Origin: an uncultured Pseudomonadota bacterium
Lineage (GTDB): Bacteria; Pseudomonadota; Gammaproteobacteria; Burkholderiales; SG8-39
Reading direction: 5' to 3'
Assembly (NCBI GenBank): GCA_903834835.1
Contig: CAILKO010000049.1
Coordinates: 62,001-126,000 of the forward strand
Length of the DNA stretch: 64,000 bases
Each line of letters opens with the position of its first letter. The stretch's first letter is position 1. This document shows, one piece after another, positions 38,881 through 48,284 of this stretch. A program made the position numbers and the translations under genes. Below the pieces are notes generated by a model. The model made no database searches. It saw nothing but the letters and a program-made list of their open reading frames with translations, and was not told where the DNA came from.

Positions 38881-39825
38881 CTAGCGACGAATGTGCAGTA
38901 CCGCCTTGCCGGGTATCCGGCGCGCCATCAGATCCTGACCGACGCGCGCGATGTCTTCCCAGGGCGCTTCCACGCTGATATGCGCGCGCAGATGGCGCTC
39001 GGCCATGAGGCGCAGCAGGCGATCGAGTCCGATCGATGCGTGCTCGCGGGCGAGTTCGCCGAACACATTCAGCCCGTGGATGCGCGCGGAGCGCCCGCTC
39101 GAATAGAACTGGCGTGCGTTTACGCTGGTGTCCTGGCCCGAGGACGAACCGAACACCACGCACACGCCGTCCGGACCGAGCATGTCCACCGCATTGCCGA
39201 GCACCGCGCCGCCCACCGATTCGAGTACGAGGCGGTAGGGGCCGAGCTTGGCGGCGGCGCTCCCGTCCTCGCTCGCGATGATGTGCCGTACGCCGAATTC
39301 GCGCATCAACGCTTCGTGCCGCTCCTGGCGGATCAGCGCTACCACGCGTGCGCCGCAGAGCGCTGCGAGCTGGCAGGCGAACAGACCCACGCCACCCGAT
39401 GCGCCTGTGACGAGCACATTGCGCGCGAGCAGCCCGCTGCCCTTTTCGAGAGCGTAGAGTGCGGTGAGTCCGGCCACGGGCAGCGTGGACGCTTCCGCTG
39501 CGGAGACTTCCTTCGGCAGAACGGCGAGAGCGTGACTGGGAACGGCGACTTCCTCGGCCCAGGCGCCGCCCGGCAGGATGCCCACCACGCGTTCGCCCTC
39601 GCGCGGGCCGGTCCCGTCGGCTGCCGCGCGGGCGACCGTGCCGGCGAGGTCCCAGCCGATGCGCTTGCCGGGTTCCGCACGCGCGGCAAGCTTCACCTCG
39701 CCCTGGTTGAGGGAAATCGTCTCCACGCGTACCACCGCCATGTGCGGTCCGGGCTGCGGGGCGGCAACGTTTTCGATGGCCAGATTGCCGGGCGTGCCCG
39801 GTTTTGCGACGACTGCTCGGATCAT
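38881..39825 (-). CDS. MDR-family NAD(P)H quinone oxidoreductase-like protein
   Basis: The 314-residue protein has a GroES-like N-terminal half and a Rossmann C-terminal half with VTGASGGVGLFACQLAALCGA near residue 140. It lacks the zinc-binding Cys cluster of alcohol dehydrogenases, as in quinone or enoyl reductases. The GAGGACA ribosome site precedes the ATG. A perfect 30-bp palindrome stands 36 bases upstream, a likely repressor site. The electron acceptor is unknown. Confidence 0.88.
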   Translation of the reverse strand: MIRAVVAKPGTPGNLAIENVAAPQPGPHMAVVRVETISLNQGEVKLAARAEPGKRIGWDLAGTVARAAADGTGPREGERVVGILPGGAWAEEVAVPSHALAVLPKEVSAAEASTLPVAGLTALYALEKGSGLLARNVLVTGASGGVGLFACQLAALCGARVVALIRQERHEALMREFGVRHIIASEDGSAAAKLGPYRLVLESVGGAVLGNAVDMLGPDGVCVVFGSSSGQDTSVNARQFYSSGRSARIHGLNVFGELAREHASIGLDRLLRLMAERHLRAHISVEAPWEDIARVGQDLMARRIPGKAVLHIRR

Positions 39826-39861
39826 GGTGTGTCCTCGAGGAAGAAAATCGGATTGCTTGCG

Positions 39862-39891
39862 CATGATAGTAACAAAAACGTTACTATCATG
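39862..39891. promoter_or_regulatory. palindrome copy B (operator candidate upstream of the MDR gene)
   Basis: Perfect 12-base arms (CATGATAGTAAC and its complement) flank a 6-base AAAAAC spacer. It lies 36 bases before the MDR oxidoreductase start, a position suited to repression. Its size and symmetry suit a TetR-type dimer, and the same core occurs at 36328 and 49211. Confidence 0.72.
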
Positions 39892-39919
39892 CAATACTCC
39901 TTCTGTAGCCCGCCCCTGC

Positions 39920-42900
39920 TCAGTCCCCCACCAGCACAAAGGGTGCCCAGAAGAGCGGATGCGCATAGGAATAGCTGCTGCGACCGGTCGCCGCGTCTAC
40001 GGCACCAGCGCCGTCAATCAGCGCGAGCATGGCGCCGCGCAGGCTCTCGGCCTTGGCAGTCGGGGCCGCCGCTGCGTAGCGCCGGAAGATGTCGGTCATG
40101 AGGACCCGGGCCGACGCGCTGTCCACCGGCCAGTTTGAAACGAGCAGGGCGCGCGCGCCGGCGTAAAAGAAGGCGCGTCCGAGGCCCGACACCGCCTCCG
40201 ATCCGGCGCCCGCGCCCGAAGCGGTGTTGCAGGCCGACAGCACGACCCAATCGGCATTCAGCTTGAGCGCGAGCACTTCGTCCATCGTGAGCAGGCCGTC
40301 GCCTTCGGTACCCGACACCTCAGGCGCGCTCAGCGCAAGCGCGGGCTGGGTGAGTCCATCCAGTTCGCCGGGCACGAGGCCGTGTGTGGCGAAGTGCACG
40401 ATACGGCGATCGGCGAGGTTCATTTTCTTCACCGACGCCTCGTTCGCTTCGCGGTGCAGGATCACATCTTTCGAGAGGTCAGCGCCGAGCGCTTTCGCGA
40501 TCTCGACCAGTTCGGATTCCGTATCCGGAAGACGCGGCAGCAGGGCGAGTTCGGCCGAGCTCACGCCGTCGGTTTTCGGCGCGCTGCGCAGGTGCACCGG
40601 GATGCCGCGCGTGGCGCCCGCAGGTGCGGCCGAAGCGAGCTTCGTTGCATCGGCCGCCTGTTCCTTCGAGAAGAACGGGTCGCCGATGCCGAGGTACATG
40701 CGACGTTCCCCTTTGGGCAGCGGCGTGCGGCGCAGTGTCGCGAGCGCGTTCACCGACGGCAGCTGGGTCAGGCTTGCCTCGCGGATCAGCCACGGTACGC
40801 CGCGATATTCTTCGAAGGGTACTGCCCCCTTGGTCAGCGTCGGCGCCGACAAGGGCAGCAGGCCAAGGGGCAGCTGGCCGAGCGGCCCGTGGGGCACCAG
40901 CAGCAGGTGCTGGCTCTTTCCGCGCCAGGTCGACTCCACCGGTGCAAGCAGCTGCCGGTAGAGGTCCGCGGCCAGAGCGACGTCGAAGGCCGGGATCTCG
41001 TCGATGCTTGTGGCCGCCGGGTCGAGCGCCTTGCGCAGCGTGTCGACCGTCTTCCCGATTGCGTCCATGCCGAGCGCTGCCGTCGCGAAGGCGGCTGCGC
41101 CGGATTTCGGCACCGCCCAGACAAAGGCCGCGTCCTCGCCGAGATAGATCGAAATCAGCGTCTCGCCCGCGCGCAGCGCGCCCTGCACCTGGGCGATGGA
41201 GGCAGGTTTGGGGTCGACCAGATCGGCGTAGTCCGGGAAGCGCTTCTCGATCTGCGCCTTGATCGCAGTGCGCTCCTTGGTCAGCCCTTCGATGTCCTTG
41301 CGCATCTGCGCGATGATCGAGGGCAGTTGCTGGTCCGGCGGCGCGGCGAGCAGCGATTTCAGGATGTCGCCGAGCGAGTTGATGCGTCGCTGCGCGTCCT
41401 GCTCGCGGCGCGCGAGATCGGCGAGCGCCGGGTCGCTGATGTTGGTGCGGGCAGCGCTCGCAGAGAGCGCGCGCTGCACCTCGCTGCCGCGGGCGACATC
41501 GGCGATGCGGAAGGATTCCGCCACGGGATCGATCCCGGGCACGGCGATGCCCGCGGCGCGCGTTCTGGCCAGAAGCTCGATGTAGTTCTCGAGTATCAGC
41601 GTGAGGCGCCTCATCTGGCGCACGCTCCCTGTGTCGGCAGCGATGTCGTTGCGTGCCTGCTCGATCAGCACCGGTACGGCCTTCGCGAACTCGGCCAGCG
41701 CCTGCTGACGCGCGCCGGTGCGTTCGAGCGCCACGGCATGGAAGCCGCGGATCTGCGCCGTTCTGATGTCGCGCTCGCCGTACTGCTTCGTGCTCTGGTC
41801 GAGCATCGGCTCGAGCATCGCGCGGGCATCGGCCCCGCGCTGTTTCTTGAGAAGCGCGTGCGCCCAGTCGAGATCGCCGCTGCCCAGGCGTGCGGCGAGC
41901 TTCGGGTCCGAGGCGAGGCTTCCACGCAGCGCTTCGAAACTCGCGATTGCCCCGTCCCAGTCTCCATTAGCGACGAGGGCGGCGCCGAGCGCCTTGCGCG
42001 CGTTGACAGCGGCGAAAGACTCCGGTCGCGCGCCACTCGCCTCCACGCCTTTCAGGGCCTCGCGCGCAATCAATGTTGCTTCGGCATAGCGACCCTGCTC
42101 CAGCAGCGTGAAGGCGAGGGACTGCAGTGCGGCCACGGTTGCGGGCGAATCGCGTCCGGCACGCTCGAGGGAAAGCTTCAGCGCTGCGCGTATGGCGATC
42201 TCGGCCTCGCCGAGGCGCCCGAGTCCGAGCAGTACGCGCGTCTGCCGCCGCAGGACCGCTGCGCGCTGCGCTTCGTTGGTTTCGTCAAGATTGGGTGCGA
42301 GGCCCCCGCTCACACGCTGCTTCCGGTCCGGCTCGTCCTGTTCCAGTTCGTTCAGCGCCTTGCGGAATGCGGCTTCCGCTTCGACGAGCTTGCCTTCGGA
42401 AAAGAATACTTCGGCGCGTGTCTGCTCTACATAGGACAGCCACAGGTGGCGAAAGGACGCTGCATTGCGTCCGCGGCTGACTCTCTGAAAGACGGCCTCG
42501 GATTCGCGCAGTGCCTGGCGCGCGGCATCGAAGTCGCCGACCGCTGCGAAGATTTCCGCGGCTGCGGAATTTGCCGAGATGGCAGCACCCCCGATATCGG
42601 TGGTCAGGGAAGCTTTGCGCTGGCGCGTTGCCTCCAGCGCATTGAGGATATTGCCGCCGAGGTACTCCGACACAGCAAGTCGCTGCAGGATGTTGGACAG
42701 CGCCCGGGCTTCCCCCGGCACCGCGTTGTCGCGCGCCTTTCGCAGGCTGTCGATCGTTTCGTTCGCATCGCTCAGCCGGAGCGCCGCCTGGCTGCGCTCG
42801 TAGTAGTACTTGAACAGCTCGGCACGGTCCTGAGTCGCCGGTGGAGGAAGTTTCATCGTCGCCCGCGCGCGTGCGATCGCCTCGGAATCCGGCTTGTGCT

Positions 42901-43063
42901 GGTCGAGCACGCGGACGATGTCGGTCACCGTGCGCGGGGGCGGCGCTTCGGGCGCGGGCTTGTCCTGCGCGAGCGTGCTCGCAGGCGCAAGAAGCGCCAG
43001 TATCAAGGGGAGCGAGAGCAGCTGCGTCATCACATGCAGTGAAGACAGAACACGCGTATTCAT
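39920..43063 (-). CDS. exported TPR-CHAT domain protein (caspase-fold protease candidate)
   Basis: The 1047-residue protein has a signal peptide ending near STLAQ (about residue 33). Tetratricopeptide helices fill roughly residues 70-480 and a helical region with coiled-coil character follows. A C-terminal CHAT domain holds the His in VHFATHGLVPGE (about 894) and the Cys in VVLSACNTASG (about 945), the caspase-type dyad. The ATG at 43063 is chosen because AAGGA lies just upstream. It is 90 bases downstream of the DUF35 gene. CHAT proteins are proteases in several defence and signalling systems. Its partner and target here are unknown. Confidence 0.9.
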   Translation of the reverse strand: MNTRVLSSLHVMTQLLSLPLILALLAPASTLAQDKPAPEAPPPRTVTDIVRVLDQHKPDSEAIARARATMKLPPPATQDRAELFKYYYERSQAALRLSDANETIDSLRKARDNAVPGEARALSNILQRLAVSEYLGGNILNALEATRQRKASLTTDIGGAAISANSAAAEIFAAVGDFDAARQALRESEAVFQRVSRGRNAASFRHLWLSYVEQTRAEVFFSEGKLVEAEAAFRKALNELEQDEPDRKQRVSGGLAPNLDETNEAQRAAVLRRQTRVLLGLGRLGEAEIAIRAALKLSLERAGRDSPATVAALQSLAFTLLEQGRYAEATLIAREALKGVEASGARPESFAAVNARKALGAALVANGDWDGAIASFEALRGSLASDPKLAARLGSGDLDWAHALLKKQRGADARAMLEPMLDQSTKQYGERDIRTAQIRGFHAVALERTGARQQALAEFAKAVPVLIEQARNDIAADTGSVRQMRRLTLILENYIELLARTRAAGIAVPGIDPVAESFRIADVARGSEVQRALSASAARTNISDPALADLARREQDAQRRINSLGDILKSLLAAPPDQQLPSIIAQMRKDIEGLTKERTAIKAQIEKRFPDYADLVDPKPASIAQVQGALRAGETLISIYLGEDAAFVWAVPKSGAAAFATAALGMDAIGKTVDTLRKALDPAATSIDEIPAFDVALAADLYRQLLAPVESTWRGKSQHLLLVPHGPLGQLPLGLLPLSAPTLTKGAVPFEEYRGVPWLIREASLTQLPSVNALATLRRTPLPKGERRMYLGIGDPFFSKEQAADATKLASAAPAGATRGIPVHLRSAPKTDGVSSAELALLPRLPDTESELVEIAKALGADLSKDVILHREANEASVKKMNLADRRIVHFATHGLVPGELDGLTQPALALSAPEVSGTEGDGLLTMDEVLALKLNADWVVLSACNTASGAGAGSEAVSGLGRAFFYAGARALLVSNWPVDSASARVLMTDIFRRYAAAAPTAKAESLRGAMLALIDGAGAVDAATGRSSYSYAHPLFWAPFVLVGD

Positions 43064-43153
43064 GAACGTCGTCCTTCGCGAGCGGCGATTATCCACGAGT
43101 CAGGGTGCTGCAGCCGGGGCGCCGTCCGTCTGATCGACGCCTCCGGGGGCTTC

Positions 43154-43585
43154 TCAGCGCGCGGGCCGGAACTTCAGCAGCGTGTGGTCCGGAGTCACAT
43201 CCTCGAACACCGCCTCGACCGGCATGTCGCACACGACTTCGGCCGGTGCACAGCCGATCACGTTGGTCCACACGCGCACGCCTTCCGCGAGATCGACGAG
43301 CGCGACGTTGTAGGGCACGTCCGCCTTGAATGCGGGCATCGGCGCATGATCGACGGTGACCGCCGCCTGCACCTTGCCCTTGCCGCTCACGGCAGTCCAG
43401 GCAAGCTGCGTCGAGAGGCAGCCGGGGCAGTGCGAGACGGGCGGGAAGGCGTAGCGGCTGCAGTCCGCGCAGCGCTGGATCTTCAGCTCATGCGCATGCA
43501 GCGCGTCCCAGAACGGCGCCGAGAGCGCATCCTTCTGCGGCAGCGGTTTCAGGTAGGTCTCCGACTGGCTGGTTTGCTCGCTCAT
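43154..43585 (-). CDS. DUF35 OB-fold protein with zinc ribbon (acyl-CoA associated)
   Basis: The 143-residue protein has an N-terminal rubredoxin-like zinc ribbon with cysteines in RCADCSRYAFPPVSHCPGC (about residues 39-56), followed by an OB fold (GKVQAAVTVDHAP and GVRVWTNVIGC). Such proteins form complexes with thiolase-like enzymes acting on CoA thioesters. Its ATG overlaps the stop of the thiolase-like gene, implying a stoichiometric pair. Confidence 0.88.
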   Translation of the reverse strand: MSEQTSQSETYLKPLPQKDALSAPFWDALHAHELKIQRCADCSRYAFPPVSHCPGCLSTQLAWTAVSGKGKVQAAVTVDHAPMPAFKADVPYNVALVDLAEGVRVWTNVIGCAPAEVVCDMPVEAVFEDVTPDHTLLKFRPAR

Positions 43586-44748
43586 CGCGTATCCCTTCCG
43601 AGTATCAGGCTGGCGTGGGAGGAGAGGTGTCCGCCGTGACCGGACACCACGCCCAGTTGCGCGTTCTTCACCTGGCGCGCGGCTTCGACTTCATGGCGCA
43701 GCTGCCGGATCGCCTCGGTCACATGCATCATGCCTTCGATATGTCCCTGGGAAAGCAGGCCGCCGTGGGTGTTCACCGGCAGTTCGCCGCCGATCTCGAT
43801 GCGGCCGTTCTCGACGAAGGGCCCGCCTTCGCCCTTGGCGCAGAAGCCGTAGTCTTCGATGGCACCAATCGTGGTGATCGAGAAGCAGTCGTAGAACTGT
43901 GCGAAATCCATGTCGGCAGGCTTGAGGCCGGCCATCTCGAAGGCCTGCTGCGAGGAAACCTTGCCGCCGAGCGTGGTCAGGCTGGGCGCGTTCGCGAGAT
44001 TGGCGTGCACATGGTGTTTGCCCGTGCCGAGGATCACGACCGGCGTGTTCTTCATCGCGCGCGCGCGCTCGATGCGCATGACGATGTAGGCGCCGCCGCC
44101 GTCCGCGGGCAGCGAGCAGTCGAACAGGTGCAGCGGCTGGGCGATCGGGCGCGAGGCCGCATGATCGGCGATCGTCATCGGCTTCTTCATCATCGCGTTC
44201 GGGTTGAGCAGCGCGTGCTTGCGCGCGGCCACCGACACCGCGCCGAGCTGCGCGCGCGTGGTACCGAACTCGTGCATGTGGCGGCTCGCCATGAAGGCAT
44301 GGGTGATGATGCCCCCGGCGATGCCGTAGGGCGTGAAGTATTCGTCGTAGCCCTCGCGGATTTCCACGTTTGCCGGACCTTCGCGCGTCGCGCCCTTGCG
44401 CGCGTGCACGCAGAGCACCGTCTCGCACAGGCCGGCCTCGATCGCGAGCATGGCCTGCTGGGCCATGAATACCGGCGCCTCGCCCGAGGAGGAAATGTCG
44501 GTCATGTAGGTCGGGGTGATGCCCGAGGCCTTGGCGATCAGCAGCGTGTAGTCGCGCATCGGATCGAAGCGCGGCTGGTGCGAGATGATGCCGTCGATGT
44601 CGGTGTTTTTCAGGCCCGCATCAAGCAGTGCGAGGCGCGTCGCCTCGACATGCAGGCCGAGCGTGGTCTGGTCGGGGAATTTTCCGACCGGGAGCTCGCT
44701 TACGCCGACGATCGCGTATTTGCCCGAGAGGGCGGCTCTTTTGGACAT
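43582..44748 (-). CDS. thiolase-like protein lacking the nucleophilic Cys (SCP-x/Ltp2-type)
   Basis: The 388-residue thiolase-fold protein begins KYAIVGVSELPVGKFPDQTTLGLH, with the C-terminal motifs NTHGGLLSQGHIEGMMHVTEA and VVSGHGGHLSSHASLIL. At the position of the usual acyl-accepting Cys the segment reads DISSSGEAP, so classical thiolysis is unlikely. With the overlapping DUF35 gene it resembles Ltp2-ChsH2 type retro-aldolases of steroid side-chain breakdown, which is an inference. The start at 44748 excludes an unlikely upstream extension. Confidence 0.85.
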   Translation of the reverse strand: MSKRAALSGKYAIVGVSELPVGKFPDQTTLGLHVEATRLALLDAGLKNTDIDGIISHQPRFDPMRDYTLLIAKASGITPTYMTDISSSGEAPVFMAQQAMLAIEAGLCETVLCVHARKGATREGPANVEIREGYDEYFTPYGIAGGIITHAFMASRHMHEFGTTRAQLGAVSVAARKHALLNPNAMMKKPMTIADHAASRPIAQPLHLFDCSLPADGGGAYIVMRIERARAMKNTPVVILGTGKHHVHANLANAPSLTTLGGKVSSQQAFEMAGLKPADMDFAQFYDCFSITTIGAIEDYGFCAKGEGGPFVENGRIEIGGELPVNTHGGLLSQGHIEGMMHVTEAIRQLRHEVEAARQVKNAQLGVVSGHGGHLSSHASLILGRDTR

Positions 44749-44971
44749 GGTGTCTGATACTCGCGAAGCGGAATACGGTTTTCCGTCCAGTTCTGGATGC
44801 GCACGCGGGCCTCCGTATCCTCTCCGCCCCTCGTGCGCGCTCTGCGCAACAGCCGGCGTATTGTAGACTCGCCTGCGCAGGCCTCGTTCTTCAGGCGCGT
44901 GCACAACACAGCTGGTTTCGCAGGGCGGTCGCGCGGCGCGGCCGTCGGTCGATCAACGGGAGGGGGGGATC
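44749..44971. promoter_or_regulatory. divergent intergenic region, thiolase-like gene and Bug receptor gene
   Basis: These 223 bases separate two divergent operons and must hold both promoters. No clear hexamer pair or inverted repeat was found; the recurrent palindrome of this region is absent here. Confidence 0.3.
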
Positions 44972-45949
44972 ATGAAAGCTCGAGCCTACGCATGGCGGGT
45001 ACTGGCGGCAGCCCTGGTCGCAGCAGGGGTACCGGCCCAGTCATCTGCGCAGTCATTTCCGTCCAAGCCGGTCACCATTCTCATTTCCACGCCCCCGGGC
45101 GGCGGTACCGATCTCTACGCCCGGCAGATGGCGCCGATCATCAGCAAATCCATCGGCCAGCCCGTCGTGATCGAGAACCGCACCGGAGCCGGCGGCATCG
45201 TTGCGCAGGAATATCTCGCGCGCAAGACACCCGATGGCTATACCTACCTCATCACCTCGCAGTCGCAGATGGTGCTCGCGACCGGGCTGGCTCAGCCGCT
45301 GCCCTACGATACGGTGAAGGATTTCGCGCCCGTGACCATGATGATCAAGTTCGGCTACTTCCTGGTGGTCGGCAAGGACTCCACGGCCGGCAGCGTGCAG
45401 GATTTCGTTGCCCAGGCAAAGGCAGCAGGCGGGAAGCTCGCGCTGGGCACGTCCCAGTCCCCGGGCTATCTCGTGACCGTGGAGACGCTGAAACAGCGTC
45501 TCGGGGTCGACTTCGTGCTCGCGACCTACAAGGGGGCTTCGCCGAGCATTCCGGAACTGATGGCCGACCGGCTTCAGGCGCTCGTCATCGACACGCCTTC
45601 GGCTTCTCCGCACGTGCGCTCGGGCGCCATGCGCGCGCTTGCCACCACCGTCAGGGAGCGCCTGGCCGGATTTCCGAACGTGCCGACCTTTCACGAGGCC
45701 GGCGTGAGCGGATTCGAGTCCATCGGCTGGTCAGGCTTCGTCACGACGGCCGGCGCGCCGCGCGAGGCGATCGAGCGCATGAGCGCGGAATTCGGCAAGG
45801 CCATGCGGACCGAGGAAATCATGAAGAGCTTCGCCTCGACCGCCGTCGAGGGCTGGATCACGACGCCGCAGGAGATGGCGAATGTGATCCGCGAGGAACT
45901 GCGCGTGCTGCCGCCCGTCGTGAAAAAGCTGAACATCACGGTGAACTGA
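44972..45949 (+). CDS. Bug/TctC-family periplasmic solute-binding protein
   Basis: The 325-residue protein has a signal peptide of about 29 residues ending in SSAQS. The typical opening FPSKPVTILISTPPGGGTDLYARQMAP is followed by VVIENRTGAGGIVAQEYLA. Bug proteins bind carboxylates with two water-bridged loops, and GAGG is part of that site. A strong GGGAGGGGG ribosome site precedes the ATG. No TctA or TctB membrane genes are adjacent. It heads a run with a CoA-transferase, an aldo-keto reductase and a flavoprotein, so its ligand may be the acid activated by the next gene. Confidence 0.93.
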   Translation: MKARAYAWRVLAAALVAAGVPAQSSAQSFPSKPVTILISTPPGGGTDLYARQMAPIISKSIGQPVVIENRTGAGGIVAQEYLARKTPDGYTYLITSQSQMVLATGLAQPLPYDTVKDFAPVTMMIKFGYFLVVGKDSTAGSVQDFVAQAKAAGGKLALGTSQSPGYLVTVETLKQRLGVDFVLATYKGASPSIPELMADRLQALVIDTPSASPHVRSGAMRALATTVRERLAGFPNVPTFHEAGVSGFESIGWSGFVTTAGAPREAIERMSAEFGKAMRTEEIMKSFASTAVEGWITTPQEMANVIREELRVLPPVVKKLNITVN

Positions 45950-46003
45950 TTTGCGCGCGGTCCCTCGCGGCCGCGATCCTGCCCGGAGCTGAACCCCGCA
46001 CCC

Positions 46004-47197
46004 ATGCTTGAATCGATCCTGAAGAACGTCCGGGTACTGGACCTCACGCAGAACATTGCCGGCCCGTTCTGCACGGAAATACTGGCCGATTTCGGCGCCG
46101 AGGTCATCAAGATCGAGCGGCCTGGAGCGGGAGATGACACACGAAGCTGGCGTCCGCCAGTCATCGGCGGCGAATCCGCCACGTTTCTCGCGCTGAACCG
46201 CAACAAGAAGAGCGTCGGCATCGACCTCGGCCGGCCGGAGGGACGCGCGCTCGTGCACGAACTCGCCGCGGGCGCGGACGTGTTCGTCCATTCGATGCGC
46301 CCGGGCAGCTCCGGCGCGAAGGCGTTCGGCTACGAGACGCTCGGGGCTCGCAACGCCGGCCTGATCTATCTCTCGATCAGCGCCTACGGCGAGACCGGTC
46401 CGATGAAAGAGCTCCCGGGCTACGATCCGCTGCTGCAGGCATTCACTGGCATCGTCAGCGTGTCGGGTGGCGAGGGCGATCCGCCTTCCCGTGTGGGGCC
46501 ATCCATCGTCGACATGGGTACCGGCATGTGGTCGGCGATCGGCATACTCGGCGCGCTGATCGAACGCGGCCGTTCCGGGCGCGGCATGCGGGTGGAGACG
46601 AGTCTGCTCGGGACCGGCCTTTCCTGGATGACGCTCCCGATCGCGAGCTATCTCGCTTCGGGTCGTCTGCCGCGGCGTATGGGCTCCGCCACGCCGGTTG
46701 CCGCGCCCTACGAACTTTTTCGCACGACGGACGGCCTGGTGTTCATCGCGGCCGGCAACGATCGCCTGTTCCGCAGGATCTGCGAGGCATTGGGCTGTCC
46801 CGAGCTGGGCACCGATCCGCGGTTCGCGGATAACGCCCTGAGGCTGGCAGCGCGTCCCGAGCTGCATGATCTCCTCGAGGCGCGCACCGCCTTGCGCAGC
46901 ACTGCGGACAATCTCGCGCTGCTGCGCGCCGCGGGCGCACCCTGCAGCGAGGTGAACGACGTATCCCAGGCGGTCGCGCACGAGCAGGTCGCGGCTTCGG
47001 GCATGATCGTCGACCTTCCGGTCGAGGGGGCGCCGGCGCACCGCGCGGTGGCGCTGCCGATCGCAGTCGACGGGGCGCGCAGTGCCGCACTTGCCGCGCC
47101 GCCCCGTCTGGGAGAGCATACGGATGAGGTGCTGCGCGCGGCGGGTATCGCAGACGCGCGGATCGAGGCGCTGCGCAGCGCAGGCGTCATCGGCTGA
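46004..47197 (+). CDS. CaiB/BaiF-type (class III) CoA-transferase
   Basis: The 397-residue enzyme moves CoA between acids. VRVLDLTQNIAGPFCTEILADFGAEVIKIERP at the start and the catalytic Asp in GPSIVDMGTGMW near residue 169 are diagnostic. It follows the Bug receptor gene by 54 bases and precedes an aldo-keto reductase gene by 30. Acid uptake followed by CoA activation is a reasonable reading. The substrate is unknown. Confidence 0.93.
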   Translation: MLESILKNVRVLDLTQNIAGPFCTEILADFGAEVIKIERPGAGDDTRSWRPPVIGGESATFLALNRNKKSVGIDLGRPEGRALVHELAAGADVFVHSMRPGSSGAKAFGYETLGARNAGLIYLSISAYGETGPMKELPGYDPLLQAFTGIVSVSGGEGDPPSRVGPSIVDMGTGMWSAIGILGALIERGRSGRGMRVETSLLGTGLSWMTLPIASYLASGRLPRRMGSATPVAAPYELFRTTDGLVFIAAGNDRLFRRICEALGCPELGTDPRFADNALRLAARPELHDLLEARTALRSTADNLALLRAAGAPCSEVNDVSQAVAHEQVAASGMIVDLPVEGAPAHRAVALPIAVDGARSAALAAPPRLGEHTDEVLRAAGIADARIEALRSAGVIG

Positions 47198-47227
47198 TTA
47201 AAGGCATTGCAACCAGGGAGCAGGGAG

Positions 47228-48241
47228 ATGGACAAGAGAAAGATCGGCAGCTCGGACCTGCTGGTGTCGGTGGTGGGACTGGGCGGAAACGTGTTCGGGC
47301 CGCCGCGGCTGGATCAGGCCGCTTCCGACCTGAACATTCACCGGGCGCAGGACCTCGGCATCAACTTCATCGATACCGCCGCGATCTACGGCCAGGGCAA
47401 GAGCGAGACGATCATCGGCAATGCGCTGAAGGGCCGGCGCAACGACTGGGTGATCGCCACCAAGTTCACGCTGCGCGACCTGGGCGACGAAACGCCGAAG
47501 CAGCGCATCGTGCGGCAGGTGAATGAGAGTCTCAAGTATCTGCAGACGGACCATATCGACCTGATGCAGATTCATTTCCCGGAACCCTCGCTCGCACCCG
47601 AGGTGATTCTCGAGGTACTCAACGAGTTCGTGAAGTCCGGCAAGATCCGCTATATCGGCGAGTGCAACTACGCGAGCTGGCGCCACGCGGAGGCGATCCA
47701 TGTGGCGCGCAGGAACGGCTGGCCGGAGATGGTGTCGGCCCAGAACCACTACAACCTCGTTCATCGCCTGCCGGAACTGGAACTGCTGCCGTTCTGCGAA
47801 GCCTATGACGTCGGCTTCATTCCATATTTCCCGCTTGGTGCGGGCGTGCTGACCGGCAAGTATCGTCCCGGCCAGCCGGCGCCGGCCGGCAGCCGCGGCG
47901 CAGCGGGCAGCCCCGCGGTGAACCGCACGCGCACCCCCGAGAACGAGGCCATCGCCGAGGCGCTGCGTGTCTGGGCCGAGGCGCGCGGCCATACGCTAGG
48001 CGAACTCGCGATCGCCTGGCTGCTCTCGCGGCCGATGCTCTCGAGCGTGATCACGGGAACGAGTTCGGTGGCCCAGGTCGAGGCGAATGCAAAGGCGGCT
48101 GCCTGGCGGCTGAGCGCAGCGGAAACGGCCGAGGTCGATGCGATGGCGAAATGGGACGGCACGGGCGAGGGCGCGGAGGGCGAGGGCACGCTCGGTGCGG
48201 GACCCAGCCCAGGCGCCGGATCGCCGCGGCCGCGCGGCTAA
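47228..48241 (+). CDS. aldo-keto reductase
   Basis: The 337-residue NADPH-dependent TIM-barrel enzyme has active-site Asp and Tyr in INFIDTAAIYGQGKSE, Lys in IATKFT and His in LMQIHFPEP, completing the Asp-Tyr-Lys-His tetrad. NADP binding is indicated by GTSSVAQVEAN. The last 25 residues form a Gly/Pro/Glu-rich tail not seen in most members. ATG at 47228 is preceded by CAGGGAG. The substrate is unknown. Confidence 0.9.
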   Translation: MDKRKIGSSDLLVSVVGLGGNVFGPPRLDQAASDLNIHRAQDLGINFIDTAAIYGQGKSETIIGNALKGRRNDWVIATKFTLRDLGDETPKQRIVRQVNESLKYLQTDHIDLMQIHFPEPSLAPEVILEVLNEFVKSGKIRYIGECNYASWRHAEAIHVARRNGWPEMVSAQNHYNLVHRLPELELLPFCEAYDVGFIPYFPLGAGVLTGKYRPGQPAPAGSRGAAGSPAVNRTRTPENEAIAEALRVWAEARGHTLGELAIAWLLSRPMLSSVITGTSSVAQVEANAKAAAWRLSAAETAEVDAMAKWDGTGEGAEGEGTLGAGPSPGAGSPRPRG

Positions 48242-48284
48242 CAAAGGCAGCTTTCCCACGCTCAAGTCAACGGAGATACCGTAC

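Noticed and set aside
36347-39163. 938-codon open frame on the minus strand across the YccA-like and GMC genes
   Set aside because: It is a high-GC shadow: the translation is Arg/Ala-rich without domains and opposes clearly recognisable genes.
40382-43042. 886-codon plus-strand open frame opposite the CHAT gene
   Set aside because: Shadow of the CHAT protein, whose TPR and catalytic motifs are convincing on the minus strand.
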